DNA from: Streptomyces violaceoruber
GTDB taxonomy: Bacteria; Actinomycetota; Actinomycetes; Streptomycetales; Streptomycetaceae
NCBI GenBank assembly: GCA_000720805.1
Contig: JODI01000013.1
Location: forward strand, 62,001 to 126,000
Length of the DNA: 64,000 nt
Direction: 5' to 3'
In this document: positions 34,288 through 43,700 of the stretch, in pieces
Layout: every line of letters begins with the position of its first letter
Numbering within the stretch: position 1 is the first letter of the stretch
Notes under the pieces: model-generated
What the model saw: the letters and a program-made list of their open reading frames with translations, nothing else
Database searches by the model: none
Told to the model about the DNA's origin: nothing
Translations under genes and position numbers: made by a program

Positions 34288-36110
34288 GCCTCCTCCGCCC
34301 CCACCAGCACGTCGTCCATGCCGCCGTCCGCCCGCCAGCGCCTGAGCAGCTCGTGGAAGACGACCGGCCCGTCGGCGTACGCCACCCGCTCCCTGGGCAT
34401 GCCCTCGTTGTTGTAGTAACCAGGGGTGCACTCCGCCAGGAAGGCGTGCAGGTCGGGTGCGTTCTCGCGGAGGGTGGCCAGCCAGACGTCCTGCGCCTCG
34501 GGGGTCGGCTCGACGTACCGGGCCCGGCGTTCGCGGGCCGCGGCCACGACCTCGGCGACGTGCTGGGCCTGTTCGTCGAGGATGTGGACGAAGTTCACGG
34601 CGGACGCGTTCTGCAGCGGGCCGAGCTGGAACAGGTTGGGGAAGCCGTGGCTGTAGAAGCCGTGCAGGGTCTTCGGGCCTTTGGCCCAGGCCTCGAAGAG
34701 ATGGACGCCTCCCCTGCCGTACACCGGGAGCCGTCCGGAGAGGATCCCGGAGACCCCGGTCTCGAAACCGGTCGCGAAGATGACGCAGTCCACCTCGTAC
34801 TCGGTGTCGCCGACCACGACGGCGCTCTCCGTCATCCGCTCCACGCCGTGGGTGTCGGCCGTGTCGACGAGGGTGACGTTGGGCCGGTTGAAGGTCTGCA
34901 GGTAGCTGTCGCTGAACGTGGGCCGCTTGCACATGTAGCGGTACCAGGGCTTGAGCTTCTCCGCCGTGGCCGGGTCCTCGACGATGCGTTCCACGCGGGC
35001 GCGGATCTCGTTCATCTTCTGGAAGTCGGCGAGTTCGTAGGCGCGTTCGCGTTCCTCGGGCGGGACGTCGGCGTAGGCGTTGGTCGGGATGAGTTTTTCC
35101 TGGAGCCGGGCGCTGCTGGTCCAGGAGTCGTTCACCAGGTCCTGGTCGGTGCGGACTCCGGTGACCACCTTGAGGAAGTTTTCCATGCGCTGCCGCTGCC
35201 AGCCCGGCGCCAGGGAGTCGGCCCACCCCGGGTCGGTGGGGCGGTTGTCGCGGACGTCGACGGAGGAGGGCGTGCGCTGGAACACGTACAGGTGCTTGGC
35301 GTCCGCGCCGAGATGGGGCACGACCTGGATGGCGGTGGCGCCGGTGCCGATCAGGGCGACGCGCTTGTCGGCGAGCCCGGTCAGATGGCCGTTCGCGTCG
35401 CCGCCGGTGTAGGCGTAGTCCCAGCGGCTGGTGTGGAAGGTGTGGCCCTTGAAGGTCTCGATGCCGGGGATGCCGGGTAGTTTCGCCTGGCTGAGCGTTC
35501 CGGTGGAGACGACCACGTAGCGGGCCCGGATGCGGTCACCGCGGTCGGTCGCGACGATCCACTCCGACTCGGCCTCGTCCCAGCGCAGTTCACTCACGCC
35601 GGTCTGGAAGCAGGCCTCGCGGTAGAGATCGAAGTGACGGGCGATGGCCTGGGCGTGCTGCCGGATCTCCTCGCCCGGCGCGTAGCGCCACTTTGGGACG
35701 TAACCGACCTCCTCCAGCAGGGGCATGTAGATGTACGACTCGATGTCGCAGTGGATGCCCGGGTACCGGTTCCAGTACCAGGTGCCGCCGAAGTCCCCGC
35801 CCTTGTCGATGACCCGGATCGACTCCACGCCGGCCTGCCGCAGCCGGGCCGCGGCGAGCAGACCGCCGAAGCCCCCGCCGACGATCACCGCCTCCACGCG
35901 GTCGTGCAGGGGCTCGCGGGTGAACTCCGGGTCCGCGTGGGGGTCTTCGGCGTAGTAGCCGAACTCGCCGCCGGTGCCCCGGTATTGGGCGTTGCCGTCA
36001 GGGCGGATACGGCGGTCGCGTTCGGCACGGTAGCGCGCACGTAAGGCCTGGAGATCGAGCCCGGGGTCCTGCGAGTGGGTCGGGCTGGAGGAGGTGTGGG
36101 GGGTGGACAT
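34284..36110 (-). CDS. Flavin-containing Baeyer-Villiger monooxygenase
   Basis: 608 residues, the size of the cyclohexanone/cyclododecanone/steroid monooxygenase group with an N-terminal extension. Two Rossmann motifs, VIVGGGFGGLLAAARL and LIGTGATAIQVV, flank the type I BVMO fingerprint FKGHTFHTSRWD (FxGxxxHxxxWD); CDIESYIYMPLLEE and FATGFETGV are also typical. It inserts oxygen next to a ketone using NADPH and O2. First gene of the operon with propeller and SDR genes, 250 bp after the TetR gene. An operator-like palindrome lies upstream. The substrate is unknown. Confidence 0.93.
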   Translation of the reverse strand: MSTPHTSSSPTHSQDPGLDLQALRARYRAERDRRIRPDGNAQYRGTGGEFGYYAEDPHADPEFTREPLHDRVEAVIVGGGFGGLLAAARLRQAGVESIRVIDKGGDFGGTWYWNRYPGIHCDIESYIYMPLLEEVGYVPKWRYAPGEEIRQHAQAIARHFDLYREACFQTGVSELRWDEAESEWIVATDRGDRIRARYVVVSTGTLSQAKLPGIPGIETFKGHTFHTSRWDYAYTGGDANGHLTGLADKRVALIGTGATAIQVVPHLGADAKHLYVFQRTPSSVDVRDNRPTDPGWADSLAPGWQRQRMENFLKVVTGVRTDQDLVNDSWTSSARLQEKLIPTNAYADVPPEERERAYELADFQKMNEIRARVERIVEDPATAEKLKPWYRYMCKRPTFSDSYLQTFNRPNVTLVDTADTHGVERMTESAVVVGDTEYEVDCVIFATGFETGVSGILSGRLPVYGRGGVHLFEAWAKGPKTLHGFYSHGFPNLFQLGPLQNASAVNFVHILDEQAQHVAEVVAAARERRARYVEPTPEAQDVWLATLRENAPDLHAFLAECTPGYYNNEGMPRERVAYADGPVVFHELLRRWRADGGMDDVLVGAEEA

Positions 36111-36348
36111 CGGGGTCCTCTTCCTCTCTGTGTTCCGTCGGGGTGCCGCCCGGGCTGTCGCGGGGGCGTCCGGGCGTCGAGCCGGCCTGTCGCATGGCGT
36201 GGCACGGGTGTTGCGGTGAGCGCCCCGCCGTGAACCACCCCCTCGCCGGTGCCGGTCGGCGGTGGGGGCGTCGGGTCACCGCCTTCCGCCGTGCGTCTCG
36301 ATGGCCGCGCCGCGCGTGACCGCGTCGTCGCGAGCGGTGAAAATCTAT

Positions 36349-36366
36349 CACTCAAAAACTTTAGTG
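36349..36366. promoter_or_regulatory. Candidate TetR operator before the BVMO operon
   Basis: CACTCAA-AAAC-TTTAGTG, arms matching at six of seven positions with a four-base centre; AT-rich within GC-rich surroundings. It overlaps the stop codon of the TetR gene and lies about 240 bp before the BVMO start. A half-site-like GTACTTGAGG lies before the TetR gene near 37006. Confidence 0.5.
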
Positions 36367-36996
36367 ACCAGGATGATCGCGACGCTTCGCCTCCTGCCCG
36401 GCCTCGGCCGAAGGCGCCAGCACCCGCGCGAACGTCTCGGCGATCGCGGCGATATCCACCGTGGGGTCGTGCATCCACTGGATCTGCAAACCGTCCATCA
36501 CCGCCAGCACCGCCCTGGCCAGATGGTCGGCCGGCTGGTCGGCCCGGAGCGCACCGGCCTTCTGCTGCGCCTCCAGTTCCTGCGTGACCTCGGCGGCGAG
36601 GGCCCGGTAGCGCTCGGTGAAATAGTCGTGCGCGGGGCTCTCCGGATCGGTGGCCGCCGCCGACAGCGTGACGGACAGCTTGGCCAGTCCTGGATGATCG
36701 GTCGCGTGCCGGGCGCTTGCCGCCATGCCCTCGACCATGCCCTTGCCCGATGCGGCGGCGCCCGCGATTTCCTTGCCCCTCATGTCCCGTCGTTCCAGAA
36801 CGGCGAGGAGCAGGTCGTCGCGCGTGGGGAAGTAGTACGTCAGCGCCGGCTGCGTCACCCCGACCCGGTCGGCGATGTCCTGCAGCGAGGCACGCTCTCC
36901 GTGCTCGTCGATGGCCTCGTAGGCGGCCTGGAGGATCTGCTCCCGCCGCTCCGCGCTCTTGCGGTACGGGCCTCGTGGATTTCGCTGGTTCGTCAC
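36361..36996 (-). CDS. TetR family transcriptional regulator
   Basis: 211 residues. N-terminal DNA-binding helices RREQILQAAYEAIDEHGERASLQDIADRVGVTQPALTYYFPTRDDLLLAVLERRD, standard TetR, followed by a ligand-binding all-helical domain with a C-terminal BetI-like region (VLAVMDGLQIQWMHDP). GTG start at 36996 without an evident ribosome-binding site. It precedes the BVMO operon on the same strand, so it probably represses that operon and responds to the ketone or lactone. Confidence 0.92.
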   Translation of the reverse strand: MTNQRNPRGPYRKSAERREQILQAAYEAIDEHGERASLQDIADRVGVTQPALTYYFPTRDDLLLAVLERRDMRGKEIAGAAASGKGMVEGMAASARHATDHPGLAKLSVTLSAAATDPESPAHDYFTERYRALAAEVTQELEAQQKAGALRADQPADHLARAVLAVMDGLQIQWMHDPTVDIAAIAETFARVLAPSAEAGQEAKRRDHPGH

Positions 36997-37446
36997 TCGT
37001 CAGACCGTACTTGAGGGATATGGCGCGTCACGGGCGCGCTGCGGCCTGCCCCGGTCGCCACCTCCGGCTCGCGTCCCGCGACGTCCCGACCGGCCGACGG
37101 CGGTGTCTCGGGCAGCGGAGGCATCTCCACGACCACCATGCTGATGGCCATGAAGATGCGGGGCATGGGTAGTGCGGCCGGCGGCGGCAAGGGGATGACG
37201 CCCCCTCGGCGGCCGGCCGCTGTACCGGTGCACAGGTGACGTGGAGGCCGGGGAGGTGGAGGGCCGGGCCAAGGACAAGATGTGGTTCGCGGCCGCCTCG
37301 TCCGGCAGGAAGTCCGACATGGCGGGCGGATCGGAGTGCCACAGCCGTGGAGCCGCCGTCGCAGCGTGGTGTCGGCGGCCGTCGGGCCGCGACGGCGCGC
37401 CTCATCACAGTGGTCGAGCCCAGCCCGTCATCGCTGTGGCGACGGC
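36997..37446. other. Intergenic, possible decayed coding
   Basis: 450 bp between two minus-strand genes. A plus-strand stretch at 37240-37330 reads DVEAGEVEGRAKDKMWFAAA and looks coding in composition, but has no start, family or continuation. The TetR promoter should be at the left end. Confidence 0.4.
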
Positions 37447-40122
37447 TCACCGCGGCAGGTCGACGGCAGCGGCCGCCGTCACTCGGGTGGTGTCTGCCGC
37501 CGGTGCGGCGGTGGCGGTGGACCGGTCGGTGGCGTCCTGTGGCCGCCAGATGGTGCTGGTGCCGGTCGCCAGGGTGGTCACGCCGCCGTCGGGCCAGCTG
37601 ATCTGCGCGTTCGCTCCAGTCGGCACCGTCGCACGCACCTCGATGCCCGAGGCGTGCAGCTCCCACCGGATGGCCACACGCCCGTACGGCGACTCGTGGG
37701 CGGCGGCGGCCCAGGTGAGGCCGCCGCCCGGCCGGGGGCGGAAGACGATGTCGCGGTATCCGGGTGAGGCAGCGGTCAGACCGGCGACCGTGGTGTGCAG
37801 CCACTGGGCGATCGCGCCCAGGGCGTAGTGGTTGAACGACGTCATCTCGCCCGGGTTGACGGTGCCGTCGGGGAGCATGCTGTCCCAGCGTTCCCAGATG
37901 GTGGTGGCGTCGTGCTTCAGCGCGTACAGCCAGGAAGGGCACTCCTGTTGGAGAAGGAGGGAGTAGGCGGTGTCGACGTGGTCGGTGGAGCTCAGGGCGG
38001 GTGCCACGAGCGGCGTGCCGATGAAACCCGTCTGGATGGTGTGCCCGCCCGCCGCGACCAGCTCTGCCAGGCGGTCTCCAGCGGTGGTCCGGGCCGCCGG
38101 GCCGGGAAGCAGACCGAACTGGAGGGCCACGGCGTACGCGGTCTGGGTGTCGCTGGTCATCAGGCCGGAGGGGAGCAGGTAGGCGTCGATGAATGCCTGG
38201 CGTACCCGGTGCGCGAGCTCCTCGTAGGTGTGCCGGTCCTCGTCGAGTCCGAGGACGCCCGCCATGCGCGCCGTATGCCGCGCGGACCAGGCGTAGTAGG
38301 CGGTGGCGATGAGGTGGCGGTCGGTGCGGCCGGCGCCGGGGTCGTCCGGGGGTGCCGAGGGGTCGAGCCAGTCGCCGAGCTGGTAGCCGCTGTTCCACAG
38401 GGCGGACGGTCCGGCGAGTTCGGTGATGAGGTCGACCCAGCGGCGTGCGCTGTCGTACTGGGCGGCCAGCAGCCCGGTGTCGCCGGAGTCCTCGTACAGC
38501 GCCCACGGGGTCAGCGTGACGACGTCGCCCCAGCCGGCGCCGGGCCGGGCCGGTGTCCACTGCGGGCCTCCGGGGATGGCCGGCACGTACCAGGGCACGG
38601 TGCCGTCGTCGTGCTGTTCGACGGCGACGTCACGCAGCCAGGACGCGAGCATGCCGTGACAGTCGTAGAGGAAGGCGGCGGTGGGTGCGAAGACCTGGAT
38701 GTCGCCGGTCCAGCCGAGCCGTTCGTCACGTTGCGGGCAGTCGGTGGGGACGTCGACGAAGTTGCCGCGCAGGCTCCACACCACGTTCGCGTGCAGCCGG
38801 TTCACCTGCTCGTCGGAGCACGCGAACCAGCCGGTGCGGGCCATGTCGGTGTGGTGGACGCGGGCGGTGATGTCGCGGTGCGGGTCTCCGCCTCGCCAGC
38901 CGGTGATCTCGGCGTGGCGGAAGCCGTGGAGGGTGAAGCGCGGTTCCCATGTCTCGGCGCCGCCGCCGCGCAGGACGTACCGGTCGGTGGAGAGGGCCTC
39001 GCGCAGGGGGCGTACGCACAGTTCTCCGTCCTGGAGCACCTCGGCGTGCCGGATGACGACCGTGTGCCCTGCCGGCCCGGTCACGGTGATGCGGATCCTG
39101 CCGACGAGGTTCTGGCCGAAGTCCACCAGGAGACGGTCGCCGTCGAGGGCGGTCACCCGGGCCGGGGTGATCTCCTCGGTGCAGCGCACCGGCGGGCCGG
39201 TGGGGGCGACCAGCGTCGCCGGATCCCGGGTGACCGTGCCGACCGGTGACCAGTCGCTGTCGTCGTATCCGGGGCTGGACCAGCCCGGCCGTTCGTCGCG
39301 GGCGTCGTGGACCTCGCCGTCGAGCAGGCCCGAGGACACGATCGGTCCATGGGCGGCACGCCATGAGGTGTCGGTGCCGATGGTGGTGCGGGTTCCGCCG
39401 CGGTGGACGATTTCCAGTTGGGCCATGAGGGCGAGTCGGTCGCCGTAGAGGTTGGAGTGGCCACCGTGAAAGCCCAGCCGCCCGCGGAACCAGCCGTCGG
39501 CCAGCCACGCGCCGAGGGTGTTGTCGCCGGCCCGCAGGTGTTCGGTGACGTCGTGGGTCTGGTAGCGCAGCCGGTGGTCGTAGCTGGTCCAGCCGGGCGC
39601 GAGGGTGTGGTCGCCGACCCGCCGGCCGTTGATCTCGATCTCGTACAGCCCGTGGGCGGTGACGTACAGCCGTGCCCGCTCGATGTCCGCCCCGGCCTGG
39701 AAGTCCTTGCGCAGCAGCGGTGGGCGGCGTTCGCCGTCGGGCTGTTCCGGCCACTGCGGCGAGATCGCGTGCGCCGTCCAGTCCGCCGGCTCCAGCAGTC
39801 CTGTTTCCAGGTGCAGGGCCGGGCTCCAGTCGCCGGCCGTGCCGTCGGTACCGCGGACCCGCACGCGTATCGCGGCGCGTTCCCGTGAGGCCAGTGGCCT
39901 GTCGCAGGGCCAGTCGACGAGTACGGACTCCGGAGAGGTCACCCAGTCCGTGCGGTGCGTCCCGTCGGCGCGCATGACCTCGATCTGGTACGCCTGCTGC
40001 GTCCAGCCGGGCGGTGCCGTCGTCTTCCAGGAGACGCGCGGCGCCGGTTCACCGATGCCGAGCGGCTCCCGGTGATGTTCCACGGTCGGCGCGGCCACTG
40101 CTGGGATCGGCTCGTGGGTCAT
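37447..40122 (-). CDS. GH78 alpha-L-rhamnosidase, cytoplasmic
   Basis: 891 residues. N-terminal beta domains (REPLGIGEPAPRVSWK, then LLRKDFQAGADIERARLYVTAHGLYEIEINGRRVGD and DNTLGAWLADGWFRGRLGF) lead to the (alpha/alpha)6 catalytic domain with the signature DCPQRDERLGWTGD near residue 460; the Glu in DERLGW is the expected acid. No signal peptide, so it acts on imported oligosaccharides, releasing L-rhamnose. The ATG at 40122 overlaps the stop of the permease gene (ATGA) and follows GAAGGG; the frame stays open much further as a shadow. Last gene of the transporter operon. Confidence 0.93.
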   Translation of the reverse strand: MTHEPIPAVAAPTVEHHREPLGIGEPAPRVSWKTTAPPGWTQQAYQIEVMRADGTHRTDWVTSPESVLVDWPCDRPLASRERAAIRVRVRGTDGTAGDWSPALHLETGLLEPADWTAHAISPQWPEQPDGERRPPLLRKDFQAGADIERARLYVTAHGLYEIEINGRRVGDHTLAPGWTSYDHRLRYQTHDVTEHLRAGDNTLGAWLADGWFRGRLGFHGGHSNLYGDRLALMAQLEIVHRGGTRTTIGTDTSWRAAHGPIVSSGLLDGEVHDARDERPGWSSPGYDDSDWSPVGTVTRDPATLVAPTGPPVRCTEEITPARVTALDGDRLLVDFGQNLVGRIRITVTGPAGHTVVIRHAEVLQDGELCVRPLREALSTDRYVLRGGGAETWEPRFTLHGFRHAEITGWRGGDPHRDITARVHHTDMARTGWFACSDEQVNRLHANVVWSLRGNFVDVPTDCPQRDERLGWTGDIQVFAPTAAFLYDCHGMLASWLRDVAVEQHDDGTVPWYVPAIPGGPQWTPARPGAGWGDVVTLTPWALYEDSGDTGLLAAQYDSARRWVDLITELAGPSALWNSGYQLGDWLDPSAPPDDPGAGRTDRHLIATAYYAWSARHTARMAGVLGLDEDRHTYEELAHRVRQAFIDAYLLPSGLMTSDTQTAYAVALQFGLLPGPAARTTAGDRLAELVAAGGHTIQTGFIGTPLVAPALSSTDHVDTAYSLLLQQECPSWLYALKHDATTIWERWDSMLPDGTVNPGEMTSFNHYALGAIAQWLHTTVAGLTAASPGYRDIVFRPRPGGGLTWAAAAHESPYGRVAIRWELHASGIEVRATVPTGANAQISWPDGGVTTLATGTSTIWRPQDATDRSTATAAPAADTTRVTAAAAVDLPR

Positions 40123-41015
40123 CCCTTCACCGCGCCGGCGGTCAGGCCCTTGATGATGCGCTGGTTGATCAGGAGGTACAGCACCAGGGCGCCGACCACG
40201 TTGATGCTGATCGCGGCGAACAGTGGTCCGTACGCCGTCTCGCCGTACTGCCCGGTGAAGTTGAGCAGCCCCACCTGGATGGTGCGCAGGTCGTCGTCGG
40301 TGGTGAAGGTGAGCGAGATGAGCAGGTCGTTCCAGATGAAGAAGAACTGCACCAGTCCGACGGTGAAGACGGCATTGCGGACCAGGGGGAAGGCGATCCG
40401 CCAGAAGGCTTTGAGGATGCTCGCCCCGTCGAGGGTGGCGGCCTCGAAGACCTCGCGCGGGATCGAGCGGAAGTAGGTGGCCATCATGAAGACGGTCAGC
40501 GGGAGACCGGCCGCGGTGTAGGTGAGGACGAGCGGCCACAGGGTCCCGGACAAGCCGGTCTGGAAGTACACCCGGAACAGCGGGAGCAGGATCATCTGGC
40601 TCGGCACCATGATGCCGAGGAGGAAGACGAGCAGCACTCGGTGGCGTCCGCGCCAGACCATCACCTCCAGGGCGAAGCCCGCGGCGACGCCGAGCAGGAT
40701 GATGAGGGCCAGCGAGGGCACGGTGGCCAGGAGGCTGTTGCGGATGTACAGGGCGACGTGCCCGGTCGTCCACGCCTCGGTGTAGTTGTGCAGGCCCCAG
40801 CTCTTCGGCAGCGACCAGGCGGGGTCGTTGACGAACTCGGACTGGGACTTGAAGGAGCTCAGCAGCAGCCACAGCAGCGGCGCCACCTCGATCACCAGCA
40901 GCAGGGCGACGAGTGCGTTGCGCACCAGGCGCCGGGTGTGCCGGCTCTTGCGCCGGGGCGCCGTGGGCGGGCGGGTGAAGAGTTCCCGCGGCAGTGCCGT
41001 CAGGGTGTCGGTCAT
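40119..41015 (-). CDS. Carbohydrate ABC transporter permease (MalG type)
   Basis: 298 residues, six membrane helices after a basic N-terminus (HTRRLVRNALVALLLVIEVAPLLWLLLSSFK). The EAA loop REVFEAATLDGASILKAFWRIAFPLV contacts the ATPase. Ends in the usual INQRIIKGLTAGAVKG. Pairs with the permease gene six bases upstream. No ATPase gene is present in the cluster, so the shared MsiK-type ATPase of Streptomyces would be used. Confidence 0.94.
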   Translation of the reverse strand: MTDTLTALPRELFTRPPTAPRRKSRHTRRLVRNALVALLLVIEVAPLLWLLLSSFKSQSEFVNDPAWSLPKSWGLHNYTEAWTTGHVALYIRNSLLATVPSLALIILLGVAAGFALEVMVWRGRHRVLLVFLLGIMVPSQMILLPLFRVYFQTGLSGTLWPLVLTYTAAGLPLTVFMMATYFRSIPREVFEAATLDGASILKAFWRIAFPLVRNAVFTVGLVQFFFIWNDLLISLTFTTDDDLRTIQVGLLNFTGQYGETAYGPLFAAISINVVGALVLYLLINQRIIKGLTAGAVKG

Positions 41016-41021
41016 GGGAGG

Positions 41022-41906
41022 TCAGCCCTTGCTCGGGTCGCGGCGCGAGAAGCGGAAGATGATCAGGGAGACGCCCAGGCAGACGACGGTGAGCAGCGAC
41101 GCGATGGTGCTGCCGTAGCCGTAGTCGCCGTAGGAGAACGCGGTGCGGAACATGTACAGCGTCAGGGGTGTGGTGTCGCTGCCCGGCCCGCCGTTGGTCA
41201 GGGCCAGGACCGAGTCGAACACCTTGAGTGTGCCGTTGATGCTGAACACGGCCGACGACAGCACCACCGGCCAGGACAGCGGCAGGACGATGTGCCGGAT
41301 CAGCCGCCATCCCGTGGCACCGTCCATCCGCGCCGACTCGATCGTCTCCTCGGGGATGTCGAGCAGTCCCGCGTAGATGAGCACGCCGTAGAACCCCATG
41401 GAGCGCCATACGTCCATCACGACCAGGACGAGGAAGGCGCCGCCGCCACTGGCGAACCAGTCCCCGTGGTGGATGCCCAGCGCTTCGATGGCGGTGTTGG
41501 CCAGGCCGTTCTGCGGCGCGACGGCGAAGAGCTTCTGGAACATCAGGGCCACGGCGACGGTCGGCAGGATCACCGGGAAGAACACCAGCGTGCGGATGAG
41601 CGCGGACGACTTGCGCAGTACGAACACGTAGAGCAGGGCCAGGAGGTACCCGAAGAGCACCTGCCCGACGCTGACGACGACCCCGTACTTGAAGGTGAAC
41701 CACAGGGCCGAGTGCGCCTGCGGGTCGTGCCACAGCTTCTCGAAGTTGCCGAACCCGTCGAAGGTGAACCCTTCGATGACGTTCCCCTTGAAGAAGGTGT
41801 AGCCCAGGGACCAGCCCATCGGCACCAGCATCACCAGTGTGTACACGAGCAGTGCCGGACCCAGCAGGATGGCGAGGGCGCGGCGGTCTCCCAGAACGGA
41901 ACGCAT
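41022..41906 (-). CDS. Carbohydrate ABC transporter permease (MalF type)
   Basis: 294 residues, six helices, starting ALAILLGPALLVYTLVMLVPMGWSLGYTFF. EAA loop EETIESARMDGATGWRLIRHIVLPL. GGPGSDTTPLTLYMFRTAF is typical of sugar-oligomer transporters. Lies 53 bp after the binding-protein gene and six before the second permease. Confidence 0.94.
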   Translation of the reverse strand: MRSVLGDRRALAILLGPALLVYTLVMLVPMGWSLGYTFFKGNVIEGFTFDGFGNFEKLWHDPQAHSALWFTFKYGVVVSVGQVLFGYLLALLYVFVLRKSSALIRTLVFFPVILPTVAVALMFQKLFAVAPQNGLANTAIEALGIHHGDWFASGGGAFLVLVVMDVWRSMGFYGVLIYAGLLDIPEETIESARMDGATGWRLIRHIVLPLSWPVVLSSAVFSINGTLKVFDSVLALTNGGPGSDTTPLTLYMFRTAFSYGDYGYGSTIASLLTVVCLGVSLIIFRFSRRDPSKG

Positions 41907-41959
41907 GTCGGCTCTTTCACGAAGGGTTCGAAAACGGTGCGCGGGCGGCGGCGGACGGG

Positions 41960-43261
41960 TCAGCCGTTGTCGAGGTCCGTCTGGATCTTCCGCATGAAGT
42001 CCTTCGCGGAGAGGGACCCGGTGACCAGCGGCGCGGCGTTCGTCTGGCTGGTCTCGGTGGCCTTCGTGTTGAACAGCGCCTCGAACCAGAGGGTGCTGGT
42101 CGTGGTCTTGGAGATGGTGTCCTGTACCTGCTGCGTGAGCGGCGGCAGCGTGCCGGTGTCACCGCTGGGCTTGAACCCGGAGATCGTGCCCTGGTCCTTC
42201 AGTGAGCCGGCGCCGTAGTTCTTGGCGGTGCAGGAGAGCCAGTCGCCGACCTTGGCGTTGTACGACTTCGCGGAGACGGCGACCGGGAGACCGACGTTGG
42301 CGGGGATCTGGTCCGCGGACCCCTTGCCGCCGGACACGGTCGGGAACGGCATGTAGCCGACGTTGTCCAGACCGATCTTGTTCTTGGTCTTGTCGTTGAA
42401 GTCGCCGAGTTCCCAGCTTCCCATGTAGAACATGGCGGCCTTGCCGGTCAGGAACTGCTGCACCCCGGTGTCGTAGTCGATCGATCCGACGCCCTTGCCG
42501 AAGTAACCCGCCTTGCCGAGGTCGGCGATGGCCTGCGCGGCCTTGACGTACTGGGGGTCGGTGAGCTTGGCCTTGCCGTCCGCGACCGCCTGCAGGGCGT
42601 CCGGGCCCAGCTCCCGGTAGAGGTAGCCGCTGACGAGACGCGTGAGGGGCCACCCCTCCTTGCCGGCCGCGGAGAAGGGGGTGACGCCGGCGCTCTTGAG
42701 CTTCGCCGCGGCCGCGACCAGTTCGTCGTACGTCGTCGGGACGGCTATGTGGTGGGCGGCGAGAAGCTTCTTGTTGTACCAGATGCCCTCGATGTTGAAC
42801 TGGTAGGGCATCACGTTGAACTTGCCGTACAGGTTCTGCACCGTCTTGACCGCGGCCGGCTGGATGTCGTCCCACACCCCGAGGTCCTTGAGTGTCTTCT
42901 CGAGGTCCAGGACCTGGCCCGCCTTGTCCAGCGTCTTGGTGAGCTGCGGGGTGCCTCCCGCCGCGAACTGCACGGGCAGCGCGCCCTGCCCGGCGAGGAG
43001 CTGCACCTTCTGGTCGACGTTGCTGATCGGCAGCGTCTGGATCCTCAGCGGCAGAGCCGTGTTCTGGGTCCTGCACGCGCCGGTGCTCAGGGCCTTGAGC
43101 TCCTGCTGCACGATGTGGTTGTCGTCGTTGATGGTGAGGGTGTACGCCTTGGCGCCGCTGCTCGATGCGCTCGTGCCGCCGCCGCAGCCGCTCAGCAGGA
43201 GGCCGACGGTGGAGGCGGTCGCCAGGATGGCGAGGCTGCGGGGCTTGAGGGTGTGGTGCAC
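41960..43261 (-). CDS. Carbohydrate ABC transporter substrate-binding lipoprotein
   Basis: 433 residues. Signal with lipobox LLSGC (ILATASTVGLLLSGCGGG). SBP_bac_1 features: GTPQLTKTLDKAG, the GIWYNKKLLAAHHI segment, KAAMFYMGSWELGDFND, all usual for oligosaccharide binders. GTG at 43261 follows GAGGAGCAACCCC. Probable ligand: rhamnose-containing oligosaccharides, since a cytoplasmic rhamnosidase is in the same operon. A LacI-type palindrome lies 28 bp upstream, at the expected promoter. Confidence 0.93.
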   Translation of the reverse strand: MHHTLKPRSLAILATASTVGLLLSGCGGGTSASSSGAKAYTLTINDDNHIVQQELKALSTGACRTQNTALPLRIQTLPISNVDQKVQLLAGQGALPVQFAAGGTPQLTKTLDKAGQVLDLEKTLKDLGVWDDIQPAAVKTVQNLYGKFNVMPYQFNIEGIWYNKKLLAAHHIAVPTTYDELVAAAAKLKSAGVTPFSAAGKEGWPLTRLVSGYLYRELGPDALQAVADGKAKLTDPQYVKAAQAIADLGKAGYFGKGVGSIDYDTGVQQFLTGKAAMFYMGSWELGDFNDKTKNKIGLDNVGYMPFPTVSGGKGSADQIPANVGLPVAVSAKSYNAKVGDWLSCTAKNYGAGSLKDQGTISGFKPSGDTGTLPPLTQQVQDTISKTTTSTLWFEALFNTKATETSQTNAAPLVTGSLSAKDFMRKIQTDLDNG

Positions 43262-43700
43262 GGGGTTGCTCCTCGCGGTGCACAGCGCTTGAAGCGCTTC
43301 AATGTTGCCCGGAACCTACGGCCCGCTACAGAGCCGTGTCAAGGACGATTCGTCGATATTTCCGAACAGCAATGCGCGCACGGTGTCAGGAATCGGGCAT
43401 GGCAAGGGGCACGGCGCCGAGGTGACGGGCCGGGGCCCGAGAGGACGGGCCGGGCCTTGCTGTGACGGCCCCGGCTGTGAGGTGACGGCCCTGGGTTTGA
43501 GGTGACGGCCCCGGGTTTGAGGTGAAGGGGGTGTGGGCTCCGGGCTCCGGGCTCCGGGCTGCGGTCTCCCGGCTCTTGGCTCCGGCTCAGCGCAGCGTGC
43601 GCTGGTGGAGGGCTTCGGTGCGGGACTTCAGTGCGGGGCCCGCCCGGCAGCGGGCTTCCAGGCCGGACCCGGCACCGGGCTTCCGTGCCGGCCTCCGAGT
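43262..43700. other. Intergenic with operator and short tandem repeats
   Basis: 439 bp between the LacI stop and the binding-protein start, both minus strand. Besides the operator at 43289 it carries tandem arrays: a 20-bp unit GAGGTGACGGCCCTGGGTTT twice (43479-43518) with degenerate flanking copies, and the 7-bp unit GGGCTCC three and a half times (43535-43562). No gene was seen. Confidence 0.7.
43289..43302. promoter_or_regulatory. LacI-type operator, copy 1
   Basis: TTGAAGCGCTTCAA, a perfect 14-bp palindrome with the CG centre typical of LacI-family sites, 28 bp upstream of the transporter/rhamnosidase operon start. Confidence 0.85.

Noticed and set aside
37240..37330. DVEAGEVEGRAKDKMWFAAA reading, possible gene remnant
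   Set aside because: No start, no family and no continuation.
40123..41733. Very long open frame continuing upstream of the rhamnosidase
   Set aside because: It runs antiphase through two permease genes with clear membrane helices; composition alone keeps it open.
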